Below are positions 42,643 through 50,783 of a stretch of DNA of 64,000 nt, one piece after another (the stretch's first letter is position 1; each line of letters begins with the position of its first letter). Origin of the DNA: Terrabacter aerolatus (GTDB lineage: Bacteria > Actinomycetota > Actinomycetes > Actinomycetales > Dermatophilaceae); the NCBI RefSeq assembly GCF_007991735.1, contig NZ_BJYX01000003.1, positions 228,655 to 292,654 on the forward strand, written 5' to 3'. Position numbers and translations under genes: made by a program. Under the pieces are notes generated by a model, which saw only the letters and a list, made by a program, of their open reading frames with translations, searched no databases and had not been told where the DNA came from.

Positions 42643-43410
42643 TCAGACGCAGTGGGTCGCGTCGGGCTCCGCGAGCTCGACCTCGCCCGGCCACACGGCC
42701 GCGGCCTGCGCGCGACACTCGTCGGGGTCGTTCCACGCCGGGATGTGGGTGAGCATGAGCCGCCGCACTCCCCCGGCGCGCACCGCCGCCTCGGCGGCGC
42801 GACGACCGGACAGGTGGATGTCGGGCACGGAGTCCCGTCCGTCGACGAACGCCGAGTCCGCGAGGACGAGGTCGGCACCGGCGAGGAGCTCGTCGAGCTG
42901 GTCGCACGTGTCGGTGTCGCCCGTGTAGGCCAGGACGCGCCCGCCCGCCTCGACGCGGAAGCCGTAGGCCTCGACGGGGTGGTTGACGCGTACCGGGGTG
43001 ATGACGAACGGGCCGATCGTCACCGTGGCGCGGTGCCGGAGGTCGTGGAAGTCGAAGACGCCGAGCACGTCCTCGGCCTCACCGCTGCCGTAGGCGCGAG
43101 CCAGGTGGGCCCCGGTGCCGGATGGGCCCCAGACCGGCATCGTCGGGCGTCCGGGACCGCCGGGGACGTAGCGCATCATGACGTAGAGCCCGCACATGTC
43201 GATGCAGTGGTCGACGTGCAGGTGGCTGAGCAGGACAGCGTCGACGGCATACGGCTCGATGTGACGCTGCAGGGCGCCCAGCGCCCCGTTGCCGAGGTCG
43301 AGCACGATGCTCCACGTGCGTCCTTCGTGCTCCGCGCGGACGAGGTAGCACGAGGCGGGCGAGCGTGGCCCGGCGAAGGATCCCGAGCACCCGACGATCG
43401 TGACGTCCAC
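42643..43410 (-). CDS. Metallo-beta-lactamase fold hydrolase, Rv1339-like (possible cAMP phosphodiesterase)
   Basis: 255 residues. Zn-binding SHLHVDHCIDM (HxHxDH, about 62-72), a second His in VNHPVEAYGF and the Asp in YTGDTDTC, then LTHIP near the end. The sequence follows the mycobacterial Rv1339 family (GCSGSFAGPRSPASCYL start, GALGALQRH, LSGRRA), for which cyclic AMP phosphodiesterase activity has been reported. GTG 43410 has TAGGCT 6 nt upstream. Synteny with clpS, DUF2017 and rph supports the family call; activity here is inference. Confidence 0.85.
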   Translation of the reverse strand: MDVTIVGCSGSFAGPRSPASCYLVRAEHEGRTWSIVLDLGNGALGALQRHIEPYAVDAVLLSHLHVDHCIDMCGLYVMMRYVPGGPGRPTMPVWGPSGTGAHLARAYGSGEAEDVLGVFDFHDLRHRATVTIGPFVITPVRVNHPVEAYGFRVEAGGRVLAYTGDTDTCDQLDELLAGADLVLADSAFVDGRDSVPDIHLSGRRAAEAAVRAGGVRRLMLTHIPAWNDPDECRAQAAAVWPGEVELAEPDATHCV

Positions 43411-43416
43411 GTGACG

Positions 43417-43422
43417 AGCCTA
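43417..43422 (-). promoter_or_regulatory. Leaderless -10 box for the Rv1339-like gene
   Basis: TAGGCT on the minus strand ends 6 nt before GTG 43410. Confidence 0.55.
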
Positions 43423-43466
43423 GGTGCCGGCGCCGACGCCGGCCCGACGGCCGCGCGTCGGTTGCG

Positions 43467-44210
43467 TCACACCGAACCGTGCGGCGGCCCGTCGTGCGGC
43501 TCGTGCCCGTCGTCGCCGGCGTCGCCCTCATCGTCGTCGTATGCCGTCACGACGTCGCGCAGGTCGGTGCCCATGAGCGCCTGGGTCAGGGTCTCCTGCA
43601 GCCAGGTGAGGAAGTCGTACCACGCCATGGCGTAGCCGAGCGGGTCCTCGTCGTCGATGTCCTCCAGCGCGGCCTGCAGCGCCTCGGCGTCCTCCTCGGT
43701 GCGCATGCCCATGCGCTCACCCAGCAGCAGCCGCACGTCGGTCAGCGCCATGAGGAAGGCCGGCGCCTGCGTCTCGTCGAGCACGACCCGGTCGTCCACC
43801 GCCTCCTCGACGCACCGGAGCGCGACGTCGAGGTTGCCGCTCTTGCGCTGGCGCAGCCCCTCCTCGGTGAGCCTGCGGAACTCGGCCGCGATCTGGTCAT
43901 CGCCGCGGTGCGCGGTCGGAAGGAGCCGGTCGAGCGCGGGGTCGCGGTCGGCGAAGGTCGACGAGTCCGGTTGGGAGACATGACCGCCCGCGCCACGATG
44001 TTCATCGCCGTGGTCCTGGTCGCGCGGGTCCTGGGCGCTGAGGGACAGCCCCATCGACGCGACGAGGTCGTCGAACGCGTCGCCGGTGGGCTCGATCTCC
44101 GGCGAGAGCAGCAGTCGGGTCTGCTGCATGAGCCCCTGGAGCACGATGCGTTCGGTCGACTCGAGCAGGCCCACGTAGCGGCCCCGCTCGCGCAGGAAGG
44201 CGCGGGCCAT
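43467..44210 (-). CDS. DUF2017 protein, ClpS partner
   Basis: 247 residues, all helical, rich in acidic residues. The N-terminus (VGLLESTERIVLQGLMQQTRLLL) and C-terminal half (DDRVVLDETQAPAFLMALTD, WYDFLTWLQETLTQALMG) match DUF2017, always found beside clpS in actinobacteria. A hydrophilic insertion (about 62-90) separates the two parts. Its ATG overlaps the clpS stop by one base (TGATG), so they form one unit. Role unknown; a modulator of ClpS/ClpC proteolysis is a reasonable guess from synteny. Confidence 0.85.
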   Translation of the reverse strand: MARAFLRERGRYVGLLESTERIVLQGLMQQTRLLLSPEIEPTGDAFDDLVASMGLSLSAQDPRDQDHGDEHRGAGGHVSQPDSSTFADRDPALDRLLPTAHRGDDQIAAEFRRLTEEGLRQRKSGNLDVALRCVEEAVDDRVVLDETQAPAFLMALTDVRLLLGERMGMRTEEDAEALQAALEDIDDEDPLGYAMAWYDFLTWLQETLTQALMGTDLRDVVTAYDDDEGDAGDDGHEPHDGPPHGSV

Positions 44211-44515
44211 CAGCTGTCCTTCTCGAAGGTCGCCCAGAGCCCGTAGCTCTGGAGCGCCTCGGCGTCGCGCTCCATCGACTCCCGCGGGCCGTTCGACACG
44301 ACGGCGCGACCCTTGACGTGGACGTCCATCATCAGCTTCTCGGCCTTGGACCGCGCGTAGCCGAAGTACGTCTCGAAGACCCACGTCACGTAGGTCATGA
44401 GGTTGACCGGGTCGTTCCAGACGATCGTCACCCACGGCACGTCGGGTGCGACGAGCTCGTCGGTGGAGGTCACCTCCTGCTCGACGGGAGCGAGGGAGAG
44501 GGCGGCTGCGGTCAC
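44210..44515 (-). CDS. clpS: ATP-dependent Clp protease adaptor ClpS
   Basis: 101 residues. [20 protein letters not shown] is the ClpS core with the Asn-Asp-x-x-Asn-x-x-x-x-V N-degron pocket; [20 protein letters not shown] completes it. ClpS delivers N-end-rule substrates to ClpC/ClpA. GTG 44515 has TAGGGT 7 nt upstream. Divergent from pncB across 72 nt. Confidence 0.95.
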   Translation of the reverse strand: MTAAALSLAPVEQEVTSTDELVAPDVPWVTIVWNDPVNLMTYVTWVFETYFGYARSKAEKLMMDVHVKGRAVVSNGPRESMERDAEALQSYGLWATFEKDS

Positions 44516-44522
44516 AGGGCCA

Positions 44523-44528
44523 CCCTAG
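44523..44528 (-). promoter_or_regulatory. Leaderless -10 box for clpS
   Basis: TAGGGT on the minus strand ends 7 nt before GTG 44515. On the opposite strand, CACCTAGGTG (44573-44582), a 10-bp palindrome, overlaps the likely pncB -10 region. Confidence 0.55.
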
Positions 44529-44587
44529 GTCCACCGGGCGCGCAGGGCGGACCGTCCCCGAGGAGCATTCGCACCTAGGGTGGGCTC

Positions 44588-45901
44588 GTGAGCCCGACGA
44601 GCCCCCGCGCCGCGAGCACGGCGCTGCTGACCGACCACTACGAGCTGACGATGCTCCAGGCCGCCCTCGCCTCGGGCGAGGCGGACCGACGGTGCGTGTT
44701 CGAGGCCTTCGCCCGCCGGCTGCCCGACGGTCGACGCTACGGCGTCGTCGCGGGGACGGGACGGGTGCTCGAGGCCCTCGAGGAGTTCCGCTTCGGTGAC
44801 GACGAGCTGCGCTTCCTGTCCGACCGCGAGGTCGTCGACCGGCGGACGGTCGACTGGCTCGCGGACTACCGCTTCTCCGGTGACGTCAGCGGCTACGCCG
44901 AGGGCGAGTGCTACTTCCCGCAGTCGCCCGTGCTCGTCGTCGAGTCGACCTTCGCCGAGGGCGTCATCCTCGAGACGCTCGTGCTGTCGATCCTCAACCA
45001 CGACACCGCGATCGCGTCCGCAGCCTCGCGCATGACGACCGCCGCCGTCGGGCGGCCCTGCATCGAGATGGGGTCCAGGCGCACCCACGAGGAGGCCGCC
45101 GTCGCGGCCGCCCGAGCCGCCTACGTCGCCGGTTTCGACGCGACGAGCAACCTCGAGGCGGGGCGCCGCTACGGCGTGCCGACGACCGGTACGGCCGCCC
45201 ACGCCTTCACGCTCCTCTACGACTCGGAGAAGGAGGCGTTCACCGCGCAGGTCGAGTCGCTCGGCAGGGGTACGACTTTGCTCGTCGACACCTACGACGT
45301 CAGGACCGCCGTCGCCCTCGCCATCGACATCGCCGGGCCGGAGCTGGGCGCGGTGCGGCTCGACTCCGGCGACCTGCTCATCCAGGCCACCGAGGTGCGT
45401 GCCCAGCTCGACGCCGCCGGCAACACCGACACGCGGATCATCGTCACGTCCGACCTCGACGAGTACGCCATCGCCGGACTGGCCGCCGGGCCGGTCAGCG
45501 GCTACGGCGTCGGCACCGCGCTCGTGACCGGCTCGGGGGCACCCACGGCCTCGATGGTCTACAAGCTGGTGCAGCGTGAGGACTCCTCGGGGCTGATGCA
45601 GGGCGTCGCCAAGAAGAGCAAGGACAAGGCCTCGGTGGGTGGCCGCAAGTGGGCCCTGCGCCGGCTCGACGACTCCGGCGTGGCCCGGGCCGAGGTCATC
45701 GGCATCGGTGAGCACCCGCACGACGACGGCAACGACCGACCCCTCATGGTCGACCTCGTCCGCGCGGGTGAGGTGGTCGCCCACCCGGACATCCACGAGG
45801 CCCGGGCTCGGCACGAGGCCTCGCGCGCGGAGCTGCCCCGGGCGGCAGCCCAGCTCTCCCGGGGCGAGCCCGTGATCCCCACCCTCTACGAAAAGGACTG
45901 A
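44588..45901 (+). CDS. pncB: Nicotinate phosphoribosyltransferase
   Basis: 437 residues. TDHYELTMLQAALASGEADR at the start, RRTHEEAAVAAARAAYVAGF and TGTAAHAFTLLYDSEKEAF (with the His that is phosphorylated in NAPRTases), then RLDSGDLL and TSDLDEYAIAGL for PRPP and nicotinate binding. It makes nicotinic acid mononucleotide for NAD. GTG 44588 by family length. Three nucleotides separate it from pncA, forming a complete nicotinamide-to-NaMN salvage pair. Confidence 0.95.
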   Translation: MSPTSPRAASTALLTDHYELTMLQAALASGEADRRCVFEAFARRLPDGRRYGVVAGTGRVLEALEEFRFGDDELRFLSDREVVDRRTVDWLADYRFSGDVSGYAEGECYFPQSPVLVVESTFAEGVILETLVLSILNHDTAIASAASRMTTAAVGRPCIEMGSRRTHEEAAVAAARAAYVAGFDATSNLEAGRRYGVPTTGTAAHAFTLLYDSEKEAFTAQVESLGRGTTLLVDTYDVRTAVALAIDIAGPELGAVRLDSGDLLIQATEVRAQLDAAGNTDTRIIVTSDLDEYAIAGLAAGPVSGYGVGTALVTGSGAPTASMVYKLVQREDSSGLMQGVAKKSKDKASVGGRKWALRRLDDSGVARAEVIGIGEHPHDDGNDRPLMVDLVRAGEVVAHPDIHEARARHEASRAELPRAAAQLSRGEPVIPTLYEKD

Positions 45902-45904
45902 GCC

Positions 45905-46519
45905 GTGACCGCATCCCTGCAGCGCGACGGAGGCCGAGCGCTCATCATCGTCGACGTGCAGAACGACTTCTGCGAGGGCGGGTCGCTCGCGGTGAGCGGC
46001 GGCGCCGACGTCGCCCGGCGCATCAGCGAGCACGTCAACGCCCGCGCGGCCGACTACGACCACGTGGTCGCCACCGCGGACTGGCACGTCGACCCGGGCG
46101 ACCACTTCTCGGCCACCCCCGACTTCGTCGACTCGTGGCCCGTCCACTGCGTCGCCGACAGCGACGGCGCGGACTTCCACCCGAACCTCGTCGGAGCCCT
46201 CGACGGCATCGAGGCGGTCTTCCGAAAGGGCGAGCACGCGGCTGCCTACAGCGGGTTCGAGGGCCGTTCCGCCGGCGACGAGCACGTCGCCCTCGCGACC
46301 TGGCTGACCCAGCGCGACGTGACACGCGTCGACGTCGTCGGCATCGCCACCGACCACTGCGTGCGGGCGACGGCGCTCGACGCGCGGCGCGAGGGCTTCG
46401 AGACGACGGTGCTGCTGGCCCTCACCGCCGGCGTGGCGCCCCCGACCACCGAGGCGGCCCTGGCGCAGCTCGCCGAGGCAGGCGTGCGCCTGCTCGGGGC
46501 GCCCACGACCCCGGGCTGA
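45905..46519 (+). CDS. pncA: Nicotinamidase
   Basis: 204 residues, isochorismatase-fold. Catalytic triad: Asp in IIVDVQNDFCEGGSL, Lys in FRKGEHAAAYSGFEG and Cys in GIATDHCVRATA; metal ligands in ATADWHVDPGDHFS. It converts nicotinamide to nicotinate, feeding PncB. PncA is also the enzyme that activates pyrazinamide in mycobacteria. GTG 45905 lies 3 nt after the pncB stop. Confidence 0.95.
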   Translation: MTASLQRDGGRALIIVDVQNDFCEGGSLAVSGGADVARRISEHVNARAADYDHVVATADWHVDPGDHFSATPDFVDSWPVHCVADSDGADFHPNLVGALDGIEAVFRKGEHAAAYSGFEGRSAGDEHVALATWLTQRDVTRVDVVGIATDHCVRATALDARREGFETTVLLALTAGVAPPTTEAALAQLAEAGVRLLGAPTTPG

Positions 46520-46588
46520 CGGCCTACGCCGATACCCTTGCGCCGCAAGGGCGCCGAGGGACGCGTCCCAGCCAGCTGTCCGCAGCGC

Positions 46589-47263
46589 TCAGCGCAGGAC
46601 GGCGCGCAGGTCCCGAGCGGCGCGCTCGAGCCTGGGACCGACCGCACGCAGGTCGAGCGGTTCGAGGGAGACGACCCCGACCGAGGCCTCGACGCCCCCG
46701 GGCGCCGGCTCGTCACGCGTCGCGAGCGACACGGCGAGCCCGTGGGCGCCGGCCTGCAGCTCACCGTCGGTGCCGACCACACCGCCCGCTCCGGCGCGGC
46801 CGGCGAGGATGGCCCTGCCGGCGGCGCCCTGGTCGAGGGCGTGGCGCGCACCCGAGCGGTAGGCGACGTGGACGTCGGTCCAGGAGGGCTCGACGACGAC
46901 GAGCGCCAGTGCCTCGTCGCCCTCCGCGATCGTCAGGTGGGCCGTGGCGCCCACGGCGTCGGCCAGCTCCCGCAGCACCGGCCGCGCGTCGCTGCGCACG
47001 ACCGGCGTGACCGCGGAGGCGAGACGGCTGATGCCCAACGCGAGCCGGACCCGGCCGTCGGCCGCCCGCGACACGAGGTGGTGCTCCTCCAGCGTCGTCA
47101 CGAGCCGGTAGACCACCGGCCGCCCGACCCCGAGCCGAGCCGCGAGCTCGGTGATCGTCAGACCTGTAGCGTCCGCGGCGTCGGCCAGGGTCTCGAGCAC
47201 CCGGATGCCTCGGTCGAGGGTCTGGGAGGACTCCGCTCGTGGGCTGCCGGCGGAGGACGGCAC
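46589..47263 (-). CDS. IclR-family regulator of homogentisate degradation
   Basis: 224 residues. The N-terminal winged helix (LTITELAARLGVGRPVVYRLV) and an IclR effector domain (ALDQGAAGRAIL, LATRDEPAPGGV) are clear. GTG 47263 begins one base after the hmgA stop, so hmgA and this gene are one operon and the regulator likely controls it. A longer or shorter N-terminus is possible. IclR regulators of aromatic catabolism usually respond to a pathway intermediate. Confidence 0.87.
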   Translation of the reverse strand: MPSSAGSPRAESSQTLDRGIRVLETLADAADATGLTITELAARLGVGRPVVYRLVTTLEEHHLVSRAADGRVRLALGISRLASAVTPVVRSDARPVLRELADAVGATAHLTIAEGDEALALVVVEPSWTDVHVAYRSGARHALDQGAAGRAILAGRAGAGGVVGTDGELQAGAHGLAVSLATRDEPAPGGVEASVGVVSLEPLDLRAVGPRLERAARDLRAVLR

Positions 47264-47264
47264 C

Positions 47265-48554
47265 TCAGCCCTCGGAGTGGGGACTGCCGACGGCGGGGCC
47301 GCCCGCTGCGTCGCGGGCCGCGACCCCCTTGGACCAGGACATCGCATAGAGGCCGTCGTCGACGGCCAGGCCGCCCTCGCCGAGCTCGAGGGGGCGGAAG
47401 GTGTCGACCATGACGGCGAGCTCGTCGAAGGCCTCGACCCCGATCGAGCCCTCGGTCGCACCGGGCTGCGGGCCGTGCGGGTGCCCGCCCGGGTGCACGG
47501 AGACCGATCCCTTGCCGATGCCCGATCCCTTGCGGGCCTCGTAGTCGCCGTCGACGTAGAACATGATCTCGTCGCTGTCGACGTTCGAGTGGTAGTAGGG
47601 CACCGGGATGGCGAGGGGGTGGTAGTCGACCTTGCGGGGCACGAAGTTGCAGATGACGAAGTTCCAGCCCTCGAAGACCTGGTGGACCGGCGGCGGCTGG
47701 TGGATGCGGCCGGTGATCGGCTCGAAGTCGCGCACGTTGAGGACGTAGGGGTAGAGGCAGCCGTCCCAGCCGACGACGTCGAGGGGGTGGAACGGCAGCG
47801 TGTGGATCGTGCCGACGACGCCACCCGGCCCGTTGCCGCGGTGCTTGATGTAGACGTCGGTCTGCTCGTCGGGGCTGGCACCGACGTCCTCCGCGAGCAG
47901 CGGCCCGACGGGCTGGCGCAGGTCGCGCTCGCAGTAGGGGGCGTGCTCGAGGAGCTGGCCGTACTTGCTCAGGTAGCGCTTGGGCGGCGCGATGTGGCTG
48001 TTGGCCTCGATGCAGTAGGCCCGGAGCGGCTCGTCGGCGTCGGCGACGGGGATCCACCGGTGGGTCGTGGCCCGCGGGAGGATGACGTAGTCGCCCTCCC
48101 CCACCTCGAAGGCTCCGAAGACCGTCTCGACGCGCGCCGCACCGCGCTCGACGTAGACGCACTCGTCGCCGATCCCGTTGCGGTACCACGGACTCGGCGC
48201 GCCGGCGACGGCATACGAGATGCGCACGTCCCCGTTGCCGAGGACGAGACGGCGGCCGGTCACGACGTCGGTGCTCCCGACGGCCTCGGCGTCGAAGAGG
48301 TCGTGGAGCCTGAGGTGGCGCGGGGTCAGCGGGTGGTTCGGCGTCGTCGACTGGTCGGGAACCTCCCAGACGGCCGCACCGACCGTCGTCGACGGGATGT
48401 TGCGGTGGTAGAGCAGCGAGCTGTCGGAGCTGAAGCCCTCCTCGCCCATGAGCTCCTCGTAGTAGAGCTCCCCCGGCGCGTCACCCGTCCCGGGTCGCCG
48501 GTGCTGCGTGTGCCGCTTGGGCGGGATGCTGCCGACCGCCTGGTAGTGCGCCAT
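47265..48554 (-). CDS. hmgA: Homogentisate 1,2-dioxygenase
   Basis: 429 residues. Cupin-type dioxygenase that opens homogentisate to maleylacetoacetate using O2 and Fe(II). Landmarks include YVILPRATTHRWIP, the FHPLDVVGWDG segment, YYHSNVDSDEIMFYVDGDYE with the His and acidic metal ligands, and HPGGHPHGPQPG with the third His. Compared with the human enzyme, the His to Glu spacing looks one residue longer (HSNVDSDE), a small variation. Strand minus, upstream of the IclR gene. The pathway partner fahA lies on the other strand across a shared regulatory gap. Confidence 0.93.
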   Translation of the reverse strand: MAHYQAVGSIPPKRHTQHRRPGTGDAPGELYYEELMGEEGFSSDSSLLYHRNIPSTTVGAAVWEVPDQSTTPNHPLTPRHLRLHDLFDAEAVGSTDVVTGRRLVLGNGDVRISYAVAGAPSPWYRNGIGDECVYVERGAARVETVFGAFEVGEGDYVILPRATTHRWIPVADADEPLRAYCIEANSHIAPPKRYLSKYGQLLEHAPYCERDLRQPVGPLLAEDVGASPDEQTDVYIKHRGNGPGGVVGTIHTLPFHPLDVVGWDGCLYPYVLNVRDFEPITGRIHQPPPVHQVFEGWNFVICNFVPRKVDYHPLAIPVPYYHSNVDSDEIMFYVDGDYEARKGSGIGKGSVSVHPGGHPHGPQPGATEGSIGVEAFDELAVMVDTFRPLELGEGGLAVDDGLYAMSWSKGVAARDAAGGPAVGSPHSEG

Positions 48555-48577
48555 GGGCGAGAGCCTCTCCGTCGAGC

Positions 48578-48596
48578 GCGTCCGTTGAGCGGACGC
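48578..48596. promoter_or_regulatory. Palindrome in the hmgA/fahA divergent region
   Basis: Perfect 7-bp inverted arms GCGTCCG and CGGACGC around TTGAG, 24 nt before the hmgA start and 41 nt before the 48637 start. A likely IclR dimer site controlling both directions. Confidence 0.6.
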
Positions 48597-48623
48597 TGGT
48601 GTATCGCTATTGCAACAGTGGAG

Positions 48624-48629
48624 TACGCT
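48624..48629 (+). promoter_or_regulatory. Leaderless -10 box for the fahA operon
   Basis: TACGCT ends 7 nt before ATG 48637. Confidence 0.55.
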
Positions 48630-48636
48630 CCCGGTC

Positions 48637-49497
48637 ATGTCAAGGACGCCGTTCGCGCCCCTCTTCGACCACCTCGTCGACGACGCCGCCGTCTTCCCGC
48701 CCGGGCTGGCCCCGCTCGATCGGGCCGTGCGCGAGCACCTCGACCGGCGAACGGGACCGTATGCCGCCCACATCGGGCCGCTCCTCGTCCCCGCTGCCGC
48801 GGAGGCCGAGCTCGCGACCCTCGCCGCGGCGGACCCGCGTACCGCCGACCACCCTCTCGCGGTCAGCCTCGTCGTGCGCCCCGGCAACCCGGTGCAACCG
48901 CTCGTCGAGGCCCTCGCCTCGCTGCGCGACGACGAGCGGGTCCTCGTCACGGCAGCCGAGCTCGGCTGGTCGCCCGAGTGGCGGCAGGTCCTCGCTGCCG
49001 AGGTCCCCGTCGTCGTCGAGGTCGGCCTCGGCCACGAGCAGGCACGCGGCCTCGACGACATCGCCGCCGCCGTCGACGAGGAGCACGACGTGACGGCGAA
49101 GTTCCGCACCGGCGCGACGCCGACCTGGGCCTGGCCCGACGAGGCGAGCCTCGGCGCGTTCCTCGACGCCGTCGTGCTGCACGGCCTGGCGTTCAAGCTC
49201 ACCGGAGGGCTGCACCATGCGACCCGGGGCGACCACGCCGGCGAGCCCATGCACGGCCTGCTCAACGTCCTGCTCGCGACCCACGAGGCGCTCGGTGGAG
49301 CCGAGGCGCACGAGCTGGCGGGCGTCCTCGCCCGCCGCGACACCGAGGTGCTCGTCACCGCGCTCTCGAGCCTGACCACCGACGACGCCGAGCAGGTCCG
49401 CGAGAGCCTCACGGCCTACGGCTGCTGCGGCGTGCTCGACCCGCTCACCGAGCTCGAGGCGCTCGGGCTGATCACGACCGAGGAGTCCCACGCATGA
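48637..49497 (+). CDS. Unknown protein co-encoded with fumarylacetoacetase
   Basis: 286 residues, soluble, no signal. I do not recognise the family. It has repeated beta-strand/helix pairs (VVVEVGLGHEQARGL, FKLTGGLHHATR), which suggest an alpha/beta barrel. Conserved-looking polar residues lie in TAKFRTGATPTWAWPD and FKLTGGLHHAT. Its TGA overlaps the fahA ATG (ATGA, 49494-49497), and hmgA is divergent, so it belongs to homogentisate catabolism. It occupies the place where a maleylacetoacetate isomerase would be needed. A role in that step is an open guess. Confidence 0.75.
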   Translation: MSRTPFAPLFDHLVDDAAVFPPGLAPLDRAVREHLDRRTGPYAAHIGPLLVPAAAEAELATLAAADPRTADHPLAVSLVVRPGNPVQPLVEALASLRDDERVLVTAAELGWSPEWRQVLAAEVPVVVEVGLGHEQARGLDDIAAAVDEEHDVTAKFRTGATPTWAWPDEASLGAFLDAVVLHGLAFKLTGGLHHATRGDHAGEPMHGLLNVLLATHEALGGAEAHELAGVLARRDTEVLVTALSSLTTDDAEQVRESLTAYGCCGVLDPLTELEALGLITTEESHA

Positions 49498-50747
49498 CGC
49501 CGACCACCCGGCCGACCACCTGGCTCGACGTCGCCGCCGAGCACCCATTCGGGATCGACACCCTGCCCTACGGCGTCTTCAGCACGGCGGACGACCCGGT
49601 CCGGCGCGTCGGGGTGCGCATCGGAGACCTCGTGCTCGACGCCGGCGCGGTCGCCGCGGTCGGCCGCGACGCCGGACTCGTCGGGGACGGACCCGACCTC
49701 GCGACGGCGTGGCAGACCCCCAGCCTCAACGCCTTCCTCGCCCTCGGCCGTCCCGCGTGGACGACGGCCCGGCAGTGGCTGACCGAGGTGCTGGGCCAGG
49801 AGGTCCACCGGGACGGCGTCTCCCCGCACCTGCACCGCCTCGAGGAGGTCACCCTGCACCTGCCCGTCGAGGTCGCCGACTACGTCGACTTCTACGCCAG
49901 TGAGGACCACGCGACCAACGTCGGTCAGATCTTCCGGCCCGACAACGCCGCGCTGCCGCCGAACTGGAAGCACCTGCCCATCGGCTACCACGGGCGCTCC
50001 GGGACGGTCGTGGTCTCGGGCACCGACGTCGTGCGACCCTCCGGGCAGCGCAAGGGGCCGAACGACCCCGCCCCCGTCTTCGGGCCGAGCATCCGCCTCG
50101 ACATCGAGGCCGAGCTCGGCTACGTCGTCGGCGGGGCCACCGAGCTCGGCACCCGGGTCTCGGTCGACGAGGCGCCCGACCACCTCTTCGGCGTGGTCGT
50201 CCTCAACGACTGGAGTGCCCGAGACATCCAGGCGTGGGAGTACGTGCCGCTCGGGCCGTTCCTCGGCAAGTCGTTCGCGACGTCCGTGTCGGCATGGGTC
50301 ACGCCGCTCGAGGCGTTGGCCTCGGCCCGCGTTCCCCTTCCGGGACAGTCGGATCCGGAGGTTCTCCCCTACCTGCGCGGTGACGCCTTCGGCCTCGACG
50401 TGCACGTCGAGGTCAGCATCGACGGCACCGTCGTCTCACGCCCGGAGCACGCCGGGATGTACTGGTCGCCGGCGCAGATGCTCGCACACCTCACCGTCAA
50501 CGGCGCCTCGCTGCGCGACGGCGACCTGTTCGGGTCCGGGACGATCAGCGGCCCCACCCGCGACACCCGGGGCAGCCTGCTGGAGCTGACGTGGAACGGC
50601 ACCGAGCCCTTGACGCTGCAGGACGGCACGACGCGCGGCTTCCTCGAGGACGGCGACACCGTGACCATCACGGCCTGGGCTCCCGGTCCCGGCGACGCCC
50701 GCATCGGTCTCGGCGAGGTCGTCGGCACCATCCGCCCTTCGGCCTGA
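49494..50747 (+). CDS. fahA: Fumarylacetoacetase
   Basis: 417 residues, the full FAH length. An N-terminal SH3-like domain (FGIDTLPYGVFSTADDP) precedes the catalytic domain with DYVDFYASEDHATNVG (metal Asp and Glu), LPIGYHGRSGTVVVSG, IEAELGYVVGG and LNDWSARDIQAWEYVPLGPF. It splits fumarylacetoacetate to fumarate and acetoacetate, the last step of tyrosine breakdown. Coupled to the upstream unknown gene. Confidence 0.95.
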   Translation: MTPTTRPTTWLDVAAEHPFGIDTLPYGVFSTADDPVRRVGVRIGDLVLDAGAVAAVGRDAGLVGDGPDLATAWQTPSLNAFLALGRPAWTTARQWLTEVLGQEVHRDGVSPHLHRLEEVTLHLPVEVADYVDFYASEDHATNVGQIFRPDNAALPPNWKHLPIGYHGRSGTVVVSGTDVVRPSGQRKGPNDPAPVFGPSIRLDIEAELGYVVGGATELGTRVSVDEAPDHLFGVVVLNDWSARDIQAWEYVPLGPFLGKSFATSVSAWVTPLEALASARVPLPGQSDPEVLPYLRGDAFGLDVHVEVSIDGTVVSRPEHAGMYWSPAQMLAHLTVNGASLRDGDLFGSGTISGPTRDTRGSLLELTWNGTEPLTLQDGTTRGFLEDGDTVTITAWAPGPGDARIGLGEVVGTIRPSA

Positions 50748-50758
50748 CCCGCGGGTCG

Positions 50759-50779
50759 GACCCGTCGCGCGGACGGGTC
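50759..50779. terminator. Short hairpin between fahA and the RDD gene
   Basis: 8-bp perfect stem GACCCGTC/GACGGGTC with a 5-nt loop, just past the fahA stop (50747) and next to the stop of the minus-strand gene at 50784. Confidence 0.55.
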
Positions 50780-50783
50780 GGGG

